NCBI RefSeq assembly: GCF_000828085.3
Contig: NZ_JXCA02000016.1
Coordinates: 391,659 to 455,658 of the forward strand
Direction: 5' to 3'
From: Scytonema tolypothrichoides VB-61278
GTDB taxonomy: Bacteria > Cyanobacteriota > Cyanobacteriia > Cyanobacteriales > Nostocaceae
DNA length: 64,000 nucleotides
The notes beneath the pieces were generated by a model. That model worked only from the letters and a program-made list of their open reading frames with translations, was not told where the DNA came from and made no database searches. Made by a program: the position numbers and the translations under genes. Below, in pieces: positions 17,612 through 28,100 of this stretch (position 1 is the stretch's first letter; every line of letters begins with the position of its first letter).

Positions 17612-17746
17612 GAGAAACCCGGTAACTTGTCCGAAACCGGGTTTCTCATTTTTCATGATTGATTTAGAATTGCTAAGTAGAACCACCAAATTAAACATAA
17701 AACGCGTGGTGTCAGAAACCCGGTTTCTTAAAGAAACCGGGTTTCT
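17612..17746. repeat. Two AGAAACCCGG hairpin repeats
   Basis: Two palindromes of the same family: 17612-17647 (GAGAAACCCGG ... CCGGGTTTCTC) and 17714-17746 (AGAAACCCGGTTTCT with its inverse). Repeats of this sequence are scattered in many filamentous cyanobacteria. They lie in the 465-bp gap between the PepSY gene and the 69-residue protein gene. Confidence 0.85.
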
Positions 17747-17863
17747 AGATTTTACGTTTTTTTATGTTGACCTACTTATATGCAAGTAAAGATAAATATA
17801 TATAATAATTGTAGGTTTGCGTGAACGTTGCGACTGTCTACGCTAACCTACAATTTATAATTA

Positions 17864-18073
17864 TTAAAACACTAGCATCAGTACGCCAATCGCACTTACC
17901 CAAAAGACAATAGAGAAAAAAAGACCCCACAAAAATCCTCTCATAGCATACGGATAGCAATCAATCATATATTGACTAGCTTCAGTTTCACATATCGTGT
18001 CTTCAGATATCTGCTGCAATTGGGATATTTGCTCTAATGAAGTTGCATTCAGTCTCATTTCACTTACTGTCAT
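17864..18073 (-). CDS. Small membrane protein of the htrA-region regulon
   Basis: A 69-residue protein with a polar N-terminal half (MTVSEMRLNATSLEQISQLQ) and a C-terminal membrane segment (FLWGLFFSIVFWVSAIGVLMLVF). No family is recognised. Its upstream region carries the same CTCATC-N2-TTTCTTAATCT box as the htrA and PepSY promoters. It lies directly downstream of the histidine kinase gene on the same strand, but a separate promoter is indicated by the box. Confidence 0.65.
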   Translation of the reverse strand: MTVSEMRLNATSLEQISQLQQISEDTICETEASQYMIDCYPYAMRGFLWGLFFSIVFWVSAIGVLMLVF

Positions 18074-18119
18074 GGTCTAACTCCATTTCAACTCGCTATA
18101 ATTTCAAGTTACAAAACGA

Positions 18120-18137
18120 GATTAAGAAAATGATGAG
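18120..18137 (-). promoter_or_regulatory. Single CTCATC-type box upstream of the 69-residue gene
   Basis: Minus strand CTCATCATTTTCTTAATC, followed by TCGTTTTGTAA. It shares 16 of 18 bases with the distal box upstream of the PepSY gene, and lies about 50 bp before the gene start. Confidence 0.6.
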
Positions 18138-18163
18138 AGTCAACAACCATTAGTCCATACCCG

Positions 18164-19582
18164 TCAAAGTTTGTGTGGTGGAGTACTATGTTGGGCAATC
18201 GGTAGAGTCACGGTAAAAGTAGTTTCTTTGTTAGGAATGCTGTCAGCAGTAATAGTACCGCCATGCAAGCGAGCAATTTCGTGAGCGATCGCCAACCCCA
18301 ACCCAGCTCCACTTTTTCCTTGGGAACGGGCTGAGTCTGCGCGATAAAACCGCTCAAATAGGTGAGGTAGATGCTCTTTTGAAATACCATACCCTGTGTT
18401 AATTATCATCACCTGCACTACATTTGAGTGCAAATTTGACCGCACCCAAACAATACCTCCTTGTGGTGTGTATTTAACGGCGTTGTCTACCAGGTTCAAA
18501 AACAAACTGGTTAACTGGTCGGGATCGCCCCGCACCCACAAATCGGGGGTCAAGTTATTTAGCAGCTTAATCTGTTGCGATTCTGCAGCATGTTGCACTT
18601 GTTCCACAATCACTTCCAACAAGTTGCTTAAGTCCACAGGTAATGGCTCAAAAGGCAACTGTCCCCGGTCAATCCTTGCTAGTAACAGTAAACCATTGCT
18701 GAGGCGAATGAGTCGGTCTACCTGTTGTTCTAAATCCTGCAAGGTTTGCTCGTATTCATCTGGAGTGCGTTCGCGACTCCGGGTTACATCTATACGTCCC
18801 TTGATAACCGTCAGGGGAGTGCGTAATTCATGGGCTGCATCAGCCGTAAACCGTTGTTCCCGCTCAAAACCTGCTTGTAAACGTTCTAACATCTGGTCAA
18901 AGGTGGTCGCCAACTGTCCCACTTCATCTTTTGCCCCTTTGTAGTTTAGACGTTGGGCAAGGTCAATGGCGCTAATAGCTTGAGCAGTCTGGGTGATTTG
19001 ACTGATCGGTTGCAATGCTCTTGATGAGAGAAATAAACCACCACAACCCGCGATTAAAAGTATAAATGGTAATGAAAACAACAGTTCATTAGGTAATTCC
19101 TGGGATATTTTCTCTAATGCCTCAAGAGACTTTGCTATTTGCAACCAGCCGATAATCTGACCTTGACGGATTACTGGCTGGCTAATTAGTCGCCAGTCTG
19201 CCTTATTTCTTGCCACTCTTGTGTATCCACTGGCACTTGGTATCCAGAGAGGTACTTCTTGGTATTTGCCAAAGCCGTCCACTATTTTGCCTTGGGGAGT
19301 CATCAGGCGAACTGCAAATCCAGCCTCTATCAAACGTTGTACGGTATTTTGTCGGCTTGGCTTGTCCACAAAGGCAAGGGCGTTATTCTTATCGCTTAAA
19401 TAAACCAAGGACTGAGAACCTGCTATTTGCAGAGCGGTATCCGCCTGGTTAATTATTTTACGCTCAAGTCGGAAATACAAGTAGCCCGTGAAACCGCCCA
19501 GAGTCAGCCCCAACAACAGGAGATACCAGGCAGTTAATTTTATACGTACAGGGATGTGATTGGGCCACTTCAAACTAATCAT
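18164..19582 (-). CDS. Two-component sensor histidine kinase
   Basis: A 472-residue membrane kinase: first membrane helix (~residues 16-37), a periplasmic sensor region of ~130 residues, second helix (~168-190), HAMP linker, HisKA with the phospho-acceptor His251 (TADAAHELRTPLTVIKGRI), and a HATPase_c domain with N-box NLVDNAVKYTP and G boxes GYGISKEHLPHLFERFYRAD and GAGLGLAIAHEI. It is close to the CutS/RppB/BaeS type. The start overlaps the response-regulator stop by 4 bp (ATGA), so the two are translationally coupled. The stimulus is unknown; targets in the same neighbourhood suggest envelope or ion stress. Confidence 0.95.
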   Translation of the reverse strand: MISLKWPNHIPVRIKLTAWYLLLLGLTLGGFTGYLYFRLERKIINQADTALQIAGSQSLVYLSDKNNALAFVDKPSRQNTVQRLIEAGFAVRLMTPQGKIVDGFGKYQEVPLWIPSASGYTRVARNKADWRLISQPVIRQGQIIGWLQIAKSLEALEKISQELPNELLFSLPFILLIAGCGGLFLSSRALQPISQITQTAQAISAIDLAQRLNYKGAKDEVGQLATTFDQMLERLQAGFEREQRFTADAAHELRTPLTVIKGRIDVTRSRERTPDEYEQTLQDLEQQVDRLIRLSNGLLLLARIDRGQLPFEPLPVDLSNLLEVIVEQVQHAAESQQIKLLNNLTPDLWVRGDPDQLTSLFLNLVDNAVKYTPQGGIVWVRSNLHSNVVQVMIINTGYGISKEHLPHLFERFYRADSARSQGKSGAGLGLAIAHEIARLHGGTITADSIPNKETTFTVTLPIAQHSTPPHKL

Positions 19583-20259
19583 GATTCAGCATCTGCGGTG
19601 AGACAATATCCTACACCACGTACTGTGTGCAGGAGGGGTTTGTCGAAACCGTGGTCTATCTTGCGTCGCAAGTAGCCAATATAAACATCAATAACGTTAG
19701 AATTTTCGTAAAAGTCAAAATTCCAGGTATGTTCGGTTATTTGATTCCGGCTAAGTACTTGGCGAGGGTGGCGCATAAGATACTGTAGCAGTGTAAATTC
19801 ACGAGGGCTAAGGTTGATACTTTTTCCAGCGCGACGTACTTCCCTAGTAGCAACGTCCATCTCCAAGTCTCCGACTCGCAGTATTGTGTCCTGTTGCATC
19901 GGAGGACGACGTAGTAACGCACGTAGACGCGCCAATAGTTCGCTCAAAGCAAAGGGCTTAAACAAATAGTCATCAGCACCAGCATCTAGACCTCGAACCC
20001 GATCTTCTATAGCATCACGGGCGGTTAGTAGCAGTACAGGGGTTTTAAGACCTTGCGATCGCAGTTTCCGCAAAACCACAAGACCGTCCATTTGAGGCAA
20101 CATTATATCCAATACGATAATGTCATACTCTGCTGAAGCAGCATAATCTAGTCCCTCCTGACCATCAGTAGCTATATCTGTTGCGTAACCTGCTTCTTTC
20201 AATCCCTGACTAATAAATTGAGCAATGCCAGGTTCATCCTCTACTAGTAAGACGCGCAT
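19579..20259 (-). CDS. OmpR-family response regulator
   Basis: A 226-residue regulator with a receiver domain (VEDEP, phospho-acceptor Asp51 in IIVLDIMLP, Thr in LLTARD, Lys in YLFKPF) and a winged-helix C-terminal domain (LSPREFTLLQYLMRHP, YIGYLRRKID, VRGVGYCL). It is the first gene of the RR-HK pair. It is the best candidate to bind the CTCATC-N2-TTTCTTAAT boxes of the region. No such box was seen in its own upstream region. Confidence 0.95.
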   Translation of the reverse strand: MRVLLVEDEPGIAQFISQGLKEAGYATDIATDGQEGLDYAASAEYDIIVLDIMLPQMDGLVVLRKLRSQGLKTPVLLLTARDAIEDRVRGLDAGADDYLFKPFALSELLARLRALLRRPPMQQDTILRVGDLEMDVATREVRRAGKSINLSPREFTLLQYLMRHPRQVLSRNQITEHTWNFDFYENSNVIDVYIGYLRRKIDHGFDKPLLHTVRGVGYCLTADAES

Positions 20260-20688
20260 AAGTCAAGCAATGCATAGATTTTGAAAACCACTCCGTTGCA
20301 AAAGCAGGGGAGTGCAGTGAATCATCCCTATATAGTTGTATTTTCCAATAATTCTTAATTGGTGGCTACACTCGCTACAATCAAAAGAGTTGCCAAGCTG
20401 TGTAAATCTTCGTGCGCGATTCTGCTACCACGAATTTTGAATTGTTTTGACCACTCTACTTCATGCATCCGTAAAAAAGCGGGAAGTATGAAGCAACTGG
20501 GACAAGCGAAGCGTCAAAAATCTAAATTTACTGGTCTGGTTACCCCTTCGGGGTTCGCCAGTCGCTCATGGGGGAAACCCCCAAGACCGCGCTGGCTCAC
20601 AAAAACCCAGACCTCTACGTTAGAGCAGTAGATCTGGGTAGTTCATTTCGTCGAACTCACGTTATATTACCTTTAGCTAATAACTGAT
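20260..20688. other. Gene-free region with interspersed repeat
   Basis: A 429-bp gap upstream of the response regulator. It holds an interspersed repeat at about 20536-20602 (CCCCTTCGGGGTTCGCCAGT and a GGGGGAAACCCCC hairpin), a reverse-oriented relative of the repeat nested at 7590-7638. The rest has no clear gene; the regulator's promoter should lie in 20260-20400. Confidence 0.6.
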
Positions 20689-22347
20689 TTACTGCCAAAC
20701 AAACACTTTAGCTTCGTATGGCCCAATGTCAATCATAATACTATCGTCGCCAGCTTCCACATCATAATTGCCTGTCCACTCATGCCATGTACCAGCACTG
20801 GGGAAGTTAGGAACATGATAGCCTGCTAGAAAGTTTTCTGAGAAATTCGCCACAACCACAACACGAGAACCTTCATCGTTCCAACGGCTGTAAGCTAGCA
20901 CTTTACCATCTGGATTTTCGTGGATGAAATCAACATTTTCTGTGTAGAGAGCATGATTGTTTTTACGCAGGTTTATTAACCCTTTGTAGTATTCAAACAA
21001 GCCACGATTTAAATCATTACCTAGCAATCCCCATTCAATTTTAGATGACTCTTGTGTTTTCGGCTTGTACTCGCCAAATTCCTGACCCATCCAAATCATG
21101 GGTATACCCATTGCTGTCAAAAGAATAGCAGCGCCCAACTTAAGCCGCCTAAAAGCTTCTTCATCAAAAATATTGTTGTTACCCAGTTCCACCATTAAGC
21201 GATCATGGTCATGGTTGGTGAGGTAATTCACAACGTTCGTCGCACCCATAAAGCCTTGGCGCTTTGCGTCAATCACATCTTTGAGGCGTTCTAAATCAAA
21301 GGTATTACCACAGATATGGTCTTTAATACAATGATAGAAACTATCATGCCAGCAACCGTCCATTGGTCCATCAACGTTGGTAATACTAGTCGTTTCTGGA
21401 ATATGTTCGGCAATATTATAAAAAGGCTTCATGCTGGCTGTATTTCTGGCTTCTTGCGTAATCCAGTGCATGAAATCATAGTTAGCAATTTGCCGTGCTG
21501 CATCGTAACGAATACCATCAAGGTGATATTCACTAACCCAATAACGGACTGTATCACCAATAAATTTGCGAGCCGGATAAGTTTCTAAATTTTCGTCATA
21601 GTGTTCGTAATTAAATTCTGGTCCCCAGTTATTATCGGGGTCGCGAGGCTCGTGATGATACCAATAATCGTGGTCAATTTGTGTTAATGGGCTTGATGCT
21701 TCTGAATGGTTATAAATACCATCCATAATCACACGAATTCCTCTCGCGTGGCACTCATCAACAAGATTTTTCAATCCCGATGTCGGACCATAACTTGATT
21801 CTGGAGCAAAGAAGTGACGTGGATTGTAACCCCAACTATAATCACCCGGATACTCTTTAACTGGCATTAATTCAATAGCATTAATTCCCAGTTCATTCAG
21901 GTAATCTAACTTTTCAATGACGTGCTTGTACTTTCCTCGTGCATAAGGATCATCTTCACCACCAGAAAAGTCACCAACGTGCAATTCATAAATGACTAAT
22001 TCGTGGTCTGCGGGTAGGGGTTTATCATCGTGTTGCCAAACGTAAGTATCAACAACACGTTCTCCATCTTTTATGTGTACAACACCGTCATCTTTCCCAC
22101 TCAACTCATCAATATCAGTTGCATAGGGGTCTGTCACATCTACCCATTGATCTGGTTCAAAAAACCAAGATTTTGACTGCACGCGAAATTTATATTGATA
22201 AGCACCATCTTCTAATTCAACAGTTGTGCGAAAATAACCATCATCACCTTTTTCCATTGGAATTGGTTCCCAATCCGAAAAAGAACCAATTAAAGAAGCA
22301 GCTTTGTTGTAAGGTGCAAATAAATTAAATTCAATTGGTTTTGCCAT
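20689..22347 (-). CDS. GH13 alpha-amylase-family protein with N-terminal CBM48-like domain (copy 2)
   Basis: A 552-residue paralogue of the protein at 1018-2688, co-linear along its whole length. It has the N-terminal glucan-binding-like domain (IGSFSDWEPIPMEKGDDGYF) and the GH13 motifs DGIYNH (~209-214), predicted nucleophile Asp282 (GIRYDAARQI), acid/base Glu314 (NIAEHIPE) and NHD (~378-380). It differs from copy 1 in the loop around residues 83-90 and after region I. It is probably cytosolic and acts on alpha-glucans such as glycogen. It is monocistronic, with long gene-free flanks on both sides. Confidence 0.85.
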   Translation of the reverse strand: MAKPIEFNLFAPYNKAASLIGSFSDWEPIPMEKGDDGYFRTTVELEDGAYQYKFRVQSKSWFFEPDQWVDVTDPYATDIDELSGKDDGVVHIKDGERVVDTYVWQHDDKPLPADHELVIYELHVGDFSGGEDDPYARGKYKHVIEKLDYLNELGINAIELMPVKEYPGDYSWGYNPRHFFAPESSYGPTSGLKNLVDECHARGIRVIMDGIYNHSEASSPLTQIDHDYWYHHEPRDPDNNWGPEFNYEHYDENLETYPARKFIGDTVRYWVSEYHLDGIRYDAARQIANYDFMHWITQEARNTASMKPFYNIAEHIPETTSITNVDGPMDGCWHDSFYHCIKDHICGNTFDLERLKDVIDAKRQGFMGATNVVNYLTNHDHDRLMVELGNNNIFDEEAFRRLKLGAAILLTAMGIPMIWMGQEFGEYKPKTQESSKIEWGLLGNDLNRGLFEYYKGLINLRKNNHALYTENVDFIHENPDGKVLAYSRWNDEGSRVVVVANFSENFLAGYHVPNFPSAGTWHEWTGNYDVEAGDDSIMIDIGPYEAKVFVWQ

Positions 22348-22960
22348 AGTAAGTATATCAAGATATGAGATAGAGATGTGCTGACAAAAGACAGACGAAT
22401 CATTATGTTGCTAATGACTATAATGATTAATGGCTCAAAGCGATTAACTTGTAGTGATTAGCAAACGTCGAATGAATCATGCCAGTCATGAGTATTTTCT
22501 AATTTCTAAACAAACTAGCCAATCATCCTCTAGAGATAATCAAATACTTTTTACCTCTATCTTAAGAATGAATTTTTCAAAAAACTATATTTTTCTTTAA
22601 TTGCTTAATTAATTATAAGTTTTTGGTTGCTTTTCTGAAAAATCGTGCATGCTCAGATTCATGACAACTTTTGCGAAGTCGGGAATCTTGTTGTTCACTA
22701 ATGATTGAAAATTGCTATATCTTATATAGAGTCTTATTTTATTTTGGCTAAAATAGGTACAGTTTCTGTTAACCTCTAAGAGTTTCCTGTTAAGAGTTCT
22801 CTAGCTGTCATCACCCAAAGTTGATATGACTTGAAGTTCATCTAAAATACTTAGAACAAACGAGTCAAAAGCTTATTCATCAAGAAACAGAAAAATTGTG
22901 AGTGAGGAATCAGTCACTCCTCATTTCTCACTTTTTGAGTTATGACTCGAAGTAAAATTT
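22348..22960. other. Gene-free AT-rich region
   Basis: A 613-bp region with no open frame of note. It should contain the promoter of GH13 copy 2 near 22348-22500 and the murQ terminator at its right end. Nothing else is recognised. Confidence 0.6.
22898..22931 (-). terminator. Terminator of murQ
   Basis: An interrupted stem (GTGAG + TGAGGA pairing with TCCTCA + CTCAC) lies 30 bp past the murQ stop. On the minus strand it is followed by AATTTTT. Confidence 0.65.
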
Positions 22961-23890
22961 TCAGGCTTGCTCGTTGTTTTTATAACTAGCAACAGCCGCC
23001 CTGAGATTACCCTGGTATTGTGACAAGAGTTGTAAACCCTCCTCTTTTTCCAAACCAGTCCAATGCATTAATAGCGCCAATTTTACCCATTTACCACTGC
23101 GTTCTAATAAAAAACCAGCGGCTTCTCGACTTAAACCTGTGAGGTCTTGTAAAATACGCATGGCGCGATCGCGTAACTTTTGATTCGTTACAGCCACATC
23201 CACCATACGATTACCATAAACTTTACCCAACTTGACCATCACACCTGTAGACAGAATATTTAAGGCAAGTTTGGTGACTGTACCAGCTTTGAGACGAGTT
23301 GAACCTGCAAGTATTTCTGGTCCAGTCAACAAGCGGATATCAATATCAGCCTCACACTCCACTTGTTCAACAGGGACGCAAGCTATAAATATAGTCGTCG
23401 CCCCTCGTTGACGGGCAGCAGTCATAGCGCCGTGGACGAAAGGTGTTGTTCCACCGGCTGTAATACCAACGACTACATCGAGTTGGGTGATTTGTCGTTG
23501 GGCGATCGCCGCTTCACCATCCTCAGCACTGTCTTCCAAATCTTCGGAACTACGTACGAGTGCACCCGCACCACCTGCAATAATTCCCTGTACCATTTCT
23601 GGAGGTGTACAAAAAGTAGGTGGACACTCTGCGGCGTCTAACACTCCTAATCGACCACTTGTCCCTGCTCCGATGTAAAAAAGACGTCCTCCGTTACGCA
23701 AACACTCAGCAGTACGTTCAATCGCTTCAGCCAACTGAAGTTTAGCCGCAGCTACTGCAGCCACTGCCTTTGCATCTTCGCGATTAAATAACTCTACCAG
23801 TTCAAGAGAACTCAGCTGATCTAGGTAAACACTATCAGGATTAACCTGCTCTGTCAAAAGATGACCGCGCCCCTGCAAATTCGTCGTCAT
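22961..23890 (-). CDS. murQ: N-acetylmuramic acid 6-phosphate etherase
   Basis: A 309-residue SIS-domain protein from ATG 23890 (MTTNLQGRGHLLTEQVNPDS, the usual family N-terminus). The extra 11 residues from the TTG at 23923 are not typical. Hallmarks are RLFYIGAGTSGRLGVLDAAE, CPPTF, IAGGAGALVRSSEDLED and GITAGGTTPFV. MurQ cleaves the lactyl ether of MurNAc-6-phosphate to give GlcNAc-6-phosphate and D-lactate during cell-wall recycling. No anmK or other recycling gene is adjacent. Confidence 0.95.
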   Translation of the reverse strand: MTTNLQGRGHLLTEQVNPDSVYLDQLSSLELVELFNREDAKAVAAVAAAKLQLAEAIERTAECLRNGGRLFYIGAGTSGRLGVLDAAECPPTFCTPPEMVQGIIAGGAGALVRSSEDLEDSAEDGEAAIAQRQITQLDVVVGITAGGTTPFVHGAMTAARQRGATTIFIACVPVEQVECEADIDIRLLTGPEILAGSTRLKAGTVTKLALNILSTGVMVKLGKVYGNRMVDVAVTNQKLRDRAMRILQDLTGLSREAAGFLLERSGKWVKLALLMHWTGLEKEEGLQLLSQYQGNLRAAVASYKNNEQA

Positions 23891-24003
23891 TTGTTTTTTG
23901 TCCAAAGTGGAATTGGGAGACAATACTGTGAGCGGGTTTTCCGGAAGTACTGCCGTTCATTCGTTTTTTGTCTAAAGTCCAGTGACTCATGAGTCATGAC
24001 TCA

Positions 24004-24414
24004 TTACAGTAATCCTTCCAGTTTGCGGCGAATACTGTCTAGTTCCGAATCCGAAAGTTCCGGTTTTTCCTGCGACTGTTGGTTGCGAGGGAGAGTTTCC
24101 TCAGCAACATTTTCTTGGGACTCTAATTTCCAGTCTGTTTCTTCAACGTTGATTTCTGGGGGAATTGCTAAAGCACTGTCAGTTTGGACCAATTCCCAAT
24201 CATAGTCCGCAGCTTGACAAAACTCTTTCACTTCCTCTGAATCAATCGCTTCTACAGTTGGTGATAGGAAATCTTGAGCTTCCAGCATGAGGGCAAAGCG
24301 TGTCGCGTCGTCTTCTGACTCGAACATCAGAACTTTATTGCGATCGCCCACCTGAATTGTGTGGATTCCCTCATTTTCTGTCCGAGCATTAAACAGTAGT
24401 ACAAAAACACGCAT
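24004..24414 (-). CDS. DUF3110 protein
   Basis: A 136-residue protein. The ATG at 24414 (MRVFVLLFNARTENEGIHTI) matches the DUF3110 N-terminus better than the upstream ATG at 24426. The ~90-residue DUF3110 domain includes KVLMFESEDDATRFALMLEAQDF. It is followed by an acidic, Gln/Glu-rich tail of ~45 residues that ends in a predicted helix (LSDSELDSIRRKLEGLL). This family is nearly confined to cyanobacteria and plants; its role is unknown. It lies upstream of murQ on the same strand. Confidence 0.85.
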   Translation of the reverse strand: MRVFVLLFNARTENEGIHTIQVGDRNKVLMFESEDDATRFALMLEAQDFLSPTVEAIDSEEVKEFCQAADYDWELVQTDSALAIPPEINVEETDWKLESQENVAEETLPRNQQSQEKPELSDSELDSIRRKLEGLL

Positions 24415-24426
24415 GGGTGTAATCAC

Positions 24427-25176
24427 TAATCTTGCATCTTGGATCTATTTTTAATTAAAGTTGTAGAACGTGTCCAAAGAAAAGTCGAAGCAAAAATTTT
24501 CATTTTTTTATAAACTCTTAATATTTTGCTGACAAGGTAAAGACGACGATATTTATAATCTTCTTCAAGAAAGTAAGTAGTCTTTTAAGAAAGGGAACAG
24601 GGAACAGGGAACAGGGAACAGGGAACAGGGACCAGAGACCAGGGAACAGGGAACAGGGAACAAAGTGACAAAAAACTCCTCCCGTCTTTTGTATCGTCGG
24701 TTATCCTGGAGTAGGCGCAATCCAATTGTGTACCAATCAGTTCTACCAGCGTGGCAGTTCCATCCGTATTTTGAGTGCCAAGTTCTGAATAAATCCTTAC
24801 AGATACATTCGGGGGATGAAATCAGGAAAAAAGGCTATGATGGCTCCACAAAGAAATTCGGAACGCAGTGCTGTGAGCAGCTGTACCGACTTGATGTAAA
24901 TGCCGTGGGTTTTTTGCCTAAGATGGTTCCCAGACTTAGGGCAGCAAGCAGGTTGCATAGGATAGTGCTGTGTAGGAAAGCTACTCCAAGGGAAGCCGGT
25001 TTACCAGCAGTCAGTGCAAGTGGCGTTTTCCCCAAAAGCGACTGTTATGCGACTGGCGTAGCCTTCAAACCTCTTTCTCAGCGCTGAGTCTTTCAAAGAA
25101 TGTAAACTGATGAGACTTTCAGAATTTACACTCGGTGCTCAAGACTGTTTCGGTGAGTCAGTAGTAGTGAGACGAC
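24427..25176. other. Gene-free region with tandem and dispersed repeats upstream of tamB
   Basis: A 750-bp gap. It holds the GGGAACA tandem repeat (24592-24662) and, at about 24985-25070, a degraded copy of a GCGACTGGCG-type interspersed repeat. A 140-codon plus-strand frame within it (24665-25087) has no protein-like character and runs through the repeats, so it is not called. Confidence 0.55.
24592..24662. repeat. GGGAACA heptamer tandem repeat
   Basis: About ten head-to-tail copies of AGGGAAC/GGGAACA, two of them mutated (GGGACCA, GAGACCA). A short run of the same unit occurs at 36671-36688. Confidence 0.9.
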
Positions 25177-28100
25177 ATGACCAAAGCTTTTAATCCAGAT
25201 GATCACTCCCAATCCCTCCATTTTTATAAAAAGCATCAATGGCTGCTGATTTTAAATCGTAGTGGCATTGCCTTGGGTGGAATTTTGCTTATTGGAATGA
25301 TGGGCAGTGCTTGGCGACTGTGGAATTTGATTCGTAAAGACTTAGTGCCACTGGCACAAAGCAATCTTACCACTACACTGAACCGTCCAGTAGAACTGGG
25401 ACAAGTCAAACAACTGTCGCTTACGGGAGTGAAATTTGGGGCTTCAGCCATCCCAGCAACACCCATAGATCCAGATAAAGTGACAGTCGAGGGTGTGGAG
25501 GTCGGTTTTGATCCATTACAGTTGTTGTTTAACCGAAAGCTCAACTTAGACGTCACCTTAGTCAACCCAGATGTTTACATTCAACAAGATGAACAAGGGC
25601 GCTGGCTAACCACAAAAATAATGCCCTCTGCTCAAAAAGGACCAATTAAAACAAATTTAGACAAACTGCGGTTTCGTAATGCCAAGCTGATCCTGGTACC
25701 GCAGTCCAATTCAAAATCACCGAAGATTGGAGCGGAGGTTTCCTCCGATCCAACTTCTCTCAAAATTCAAAATTCAAAATTAGGAGTCGCTTCCTCATCT
25801 GCCTCATCTGGTGTAACATTCTCGCAAATCAACGGAACTGCACAACTATTAGAAAACTACAAACTGATTAAATTTGATTTGGGTGGGGAACCAGATCATG
25901 GTGGTAATCTTTCCCTACAAGGAGACTTTCGCCCAAAAACACAAGAAATTAATTTACAGTCGCTGCGTGGGCAAAACTTGCTTGCTACTGATATTACTCG
26001 CATCGTTAAGTTACCCGTACAATTTCAGGCAGGTCGAGTTGAGGGTGATTTAAAAATTCTCAACATTCAACTCAAACAAAAACAGCAAAACCCGCTCATT
26101 TTCGGTAATGCTACTTTGCAAGGGGTTCAACTTCAAGTTCCCCGGATGCTACAACCATTTATCAACTCTAGAGGTGATGTACGCTTTCAAGGAACTCAGA
26201 TTCAACTAGAGAATGTCACCACTGGTTATGGCAAAATCCCGTTGATGGGTAACGGCACTATTGACCCAAAAGCAGGGTACAATCTGGTTGCACGTGTGAA
26301 TTCGGTGAATGTGGCAGATGCCCGGGAAACTCTCAAGGTAAAATTGCCAGTACCAACAATTGGGGAAGTTAAGGCAAACTTACAGTTTGTTGGACCAACG
26401 ACCAACCCAATTCTCTCTGGTACAGTCGCCACCATCAAACCAGCAAAAATTGATAAAGTCGATTTTAATACTGTTCAGTCACAGTTTGAGTTTTCTCCTG
26501 TTGCTTCTGTGATTACTTTTAAAAATATTCAAGGCAAAGCCACAGTCGGTGGTGAAATCACAGGGGCTGGTAAAGTTCAATTTGTTAACAAAATTCCTCA
26601 GATCAACTTTAACGTCACAGCAAAGAACGTTCCGGGAGATGCGATCGCCTCTGTTTATGACTCAAAACCAGCATTTCAAATTGGCACTGTCTCAGGTACA
26701 GCCCAGATGACTGGTAGTGATAACAAGGTTCAGACAACAGTACAATGGCAAGCACCCCAAGCAACTTACCCCGGAAGCGGAGAAACAATCATCGCCCCAG
26801 ACAAATCTGTTTCTTTCCGGAATGTTGATCTTAATGTTGCTGGTGGAAAAGTACAAATTGCTGGTAATTGGGCTAATCAGCGTTGGGAGGCGATCGCCGA
26901 CACCTCACAAGTACAACTCCAACGTTTTGTCAACCCCACCCAACTACAAAATGTCTCTGTTGATGACGCACGCTTCAACGGTCGTCTCATCTTATCAGGA
27001 ACCTCAACCCCATTCAAAATTGCCACGATTCGCACCACAGATAACACAAAAGTTCAACTTGCAGGTGGCACTGTTGCTATTTCTAACATTCAATTTAACG
27101 AAGAAAGTTTTTCTGCTCAATTAATTGCAGATGGTGTACAGTTGGGACGCTTACTCAAACAAGCACCCCCAAGTTTACAAGGACCATTAGCGGGTAAGTT
27201 CCAAGTCTCAGGAAACACAAACGCTTTCAACCTCAAAACATTGCGTGCGACGGGCGTTGGACGGCTATTAGTTGCGGGTGGCGCAATTACAGCTTCTAAG
27301 ATTCAAGTGGCAGAGGGTTTGTACAAAGCACAACTTAACGCTAATAACGTTGATTTGAAACAGTTAGCCCAATCATCCCAGCAACTTCAGGGAAAGCTAA
27401 CCGGACAGTTCAACGTTGCAGGTTCCGTTGAATCTTTCAAACCAGAAGCTGTGACAGCGACAGGACAAGCACGTGTGAATTTTGGAAGTAATACAGTCAC
27501 CGCCTCCAACATTGAACTTGCTAATGGTCGTTATCAAATGCAACTTCAAGCAAATAACGTACCATTGCAGCGTTTGACACAAGTTCCACCGCAATTTAAC
27601 GGTAATTTGACTGGTCAATTCAATGTTGCTGGTCTTATTAATTCGCCTCAGCCACAAGCAATGAAAGCGACAGGTCAGGCACGGTTAAATGTGGCAAATG
27701 GCACTGTGACTGCTTCCAATATCCAAGTGGCAGATGGTCGCTATCAGGCTGTGGTTGATGCTTCTGGTGTCGAATTAAAACGGTTGTCGCAGCAGTTGCA
27801 GGGGCAGTTTGGTGGTAAGCTACAAGTCGCAGGCACCCTGGGAACTTTCAATATATCTAACGTGCGTGCCTCTGGTCAGGTACAGTTTTCTCAAGGTCTT
27901 GCTGGTATTGATCAACCATTGACAGCAGCTGTTGGCTGGGATGGACAAAAGCTGAACATTGAACGAGCGACTTCCTCTGATTTGAATGCTAATGGTTACA
28001 TTTTAGCCAAAGATAGTGGGACAAGTATACCAGAAATTACTGAATTGAATTTCAATGTGCAGGCACAAAATTTCAATCTGCAAAAGTTGCCAATAGAGTT

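Noticed and set aside
24665-25087. A 140-codon plus-strand open frame upstream of tamB
   Set aside because: It runs through tandem and dispersed repeat DNA, has no recognisable domain and an odd composition, so it is likely a chance frame.
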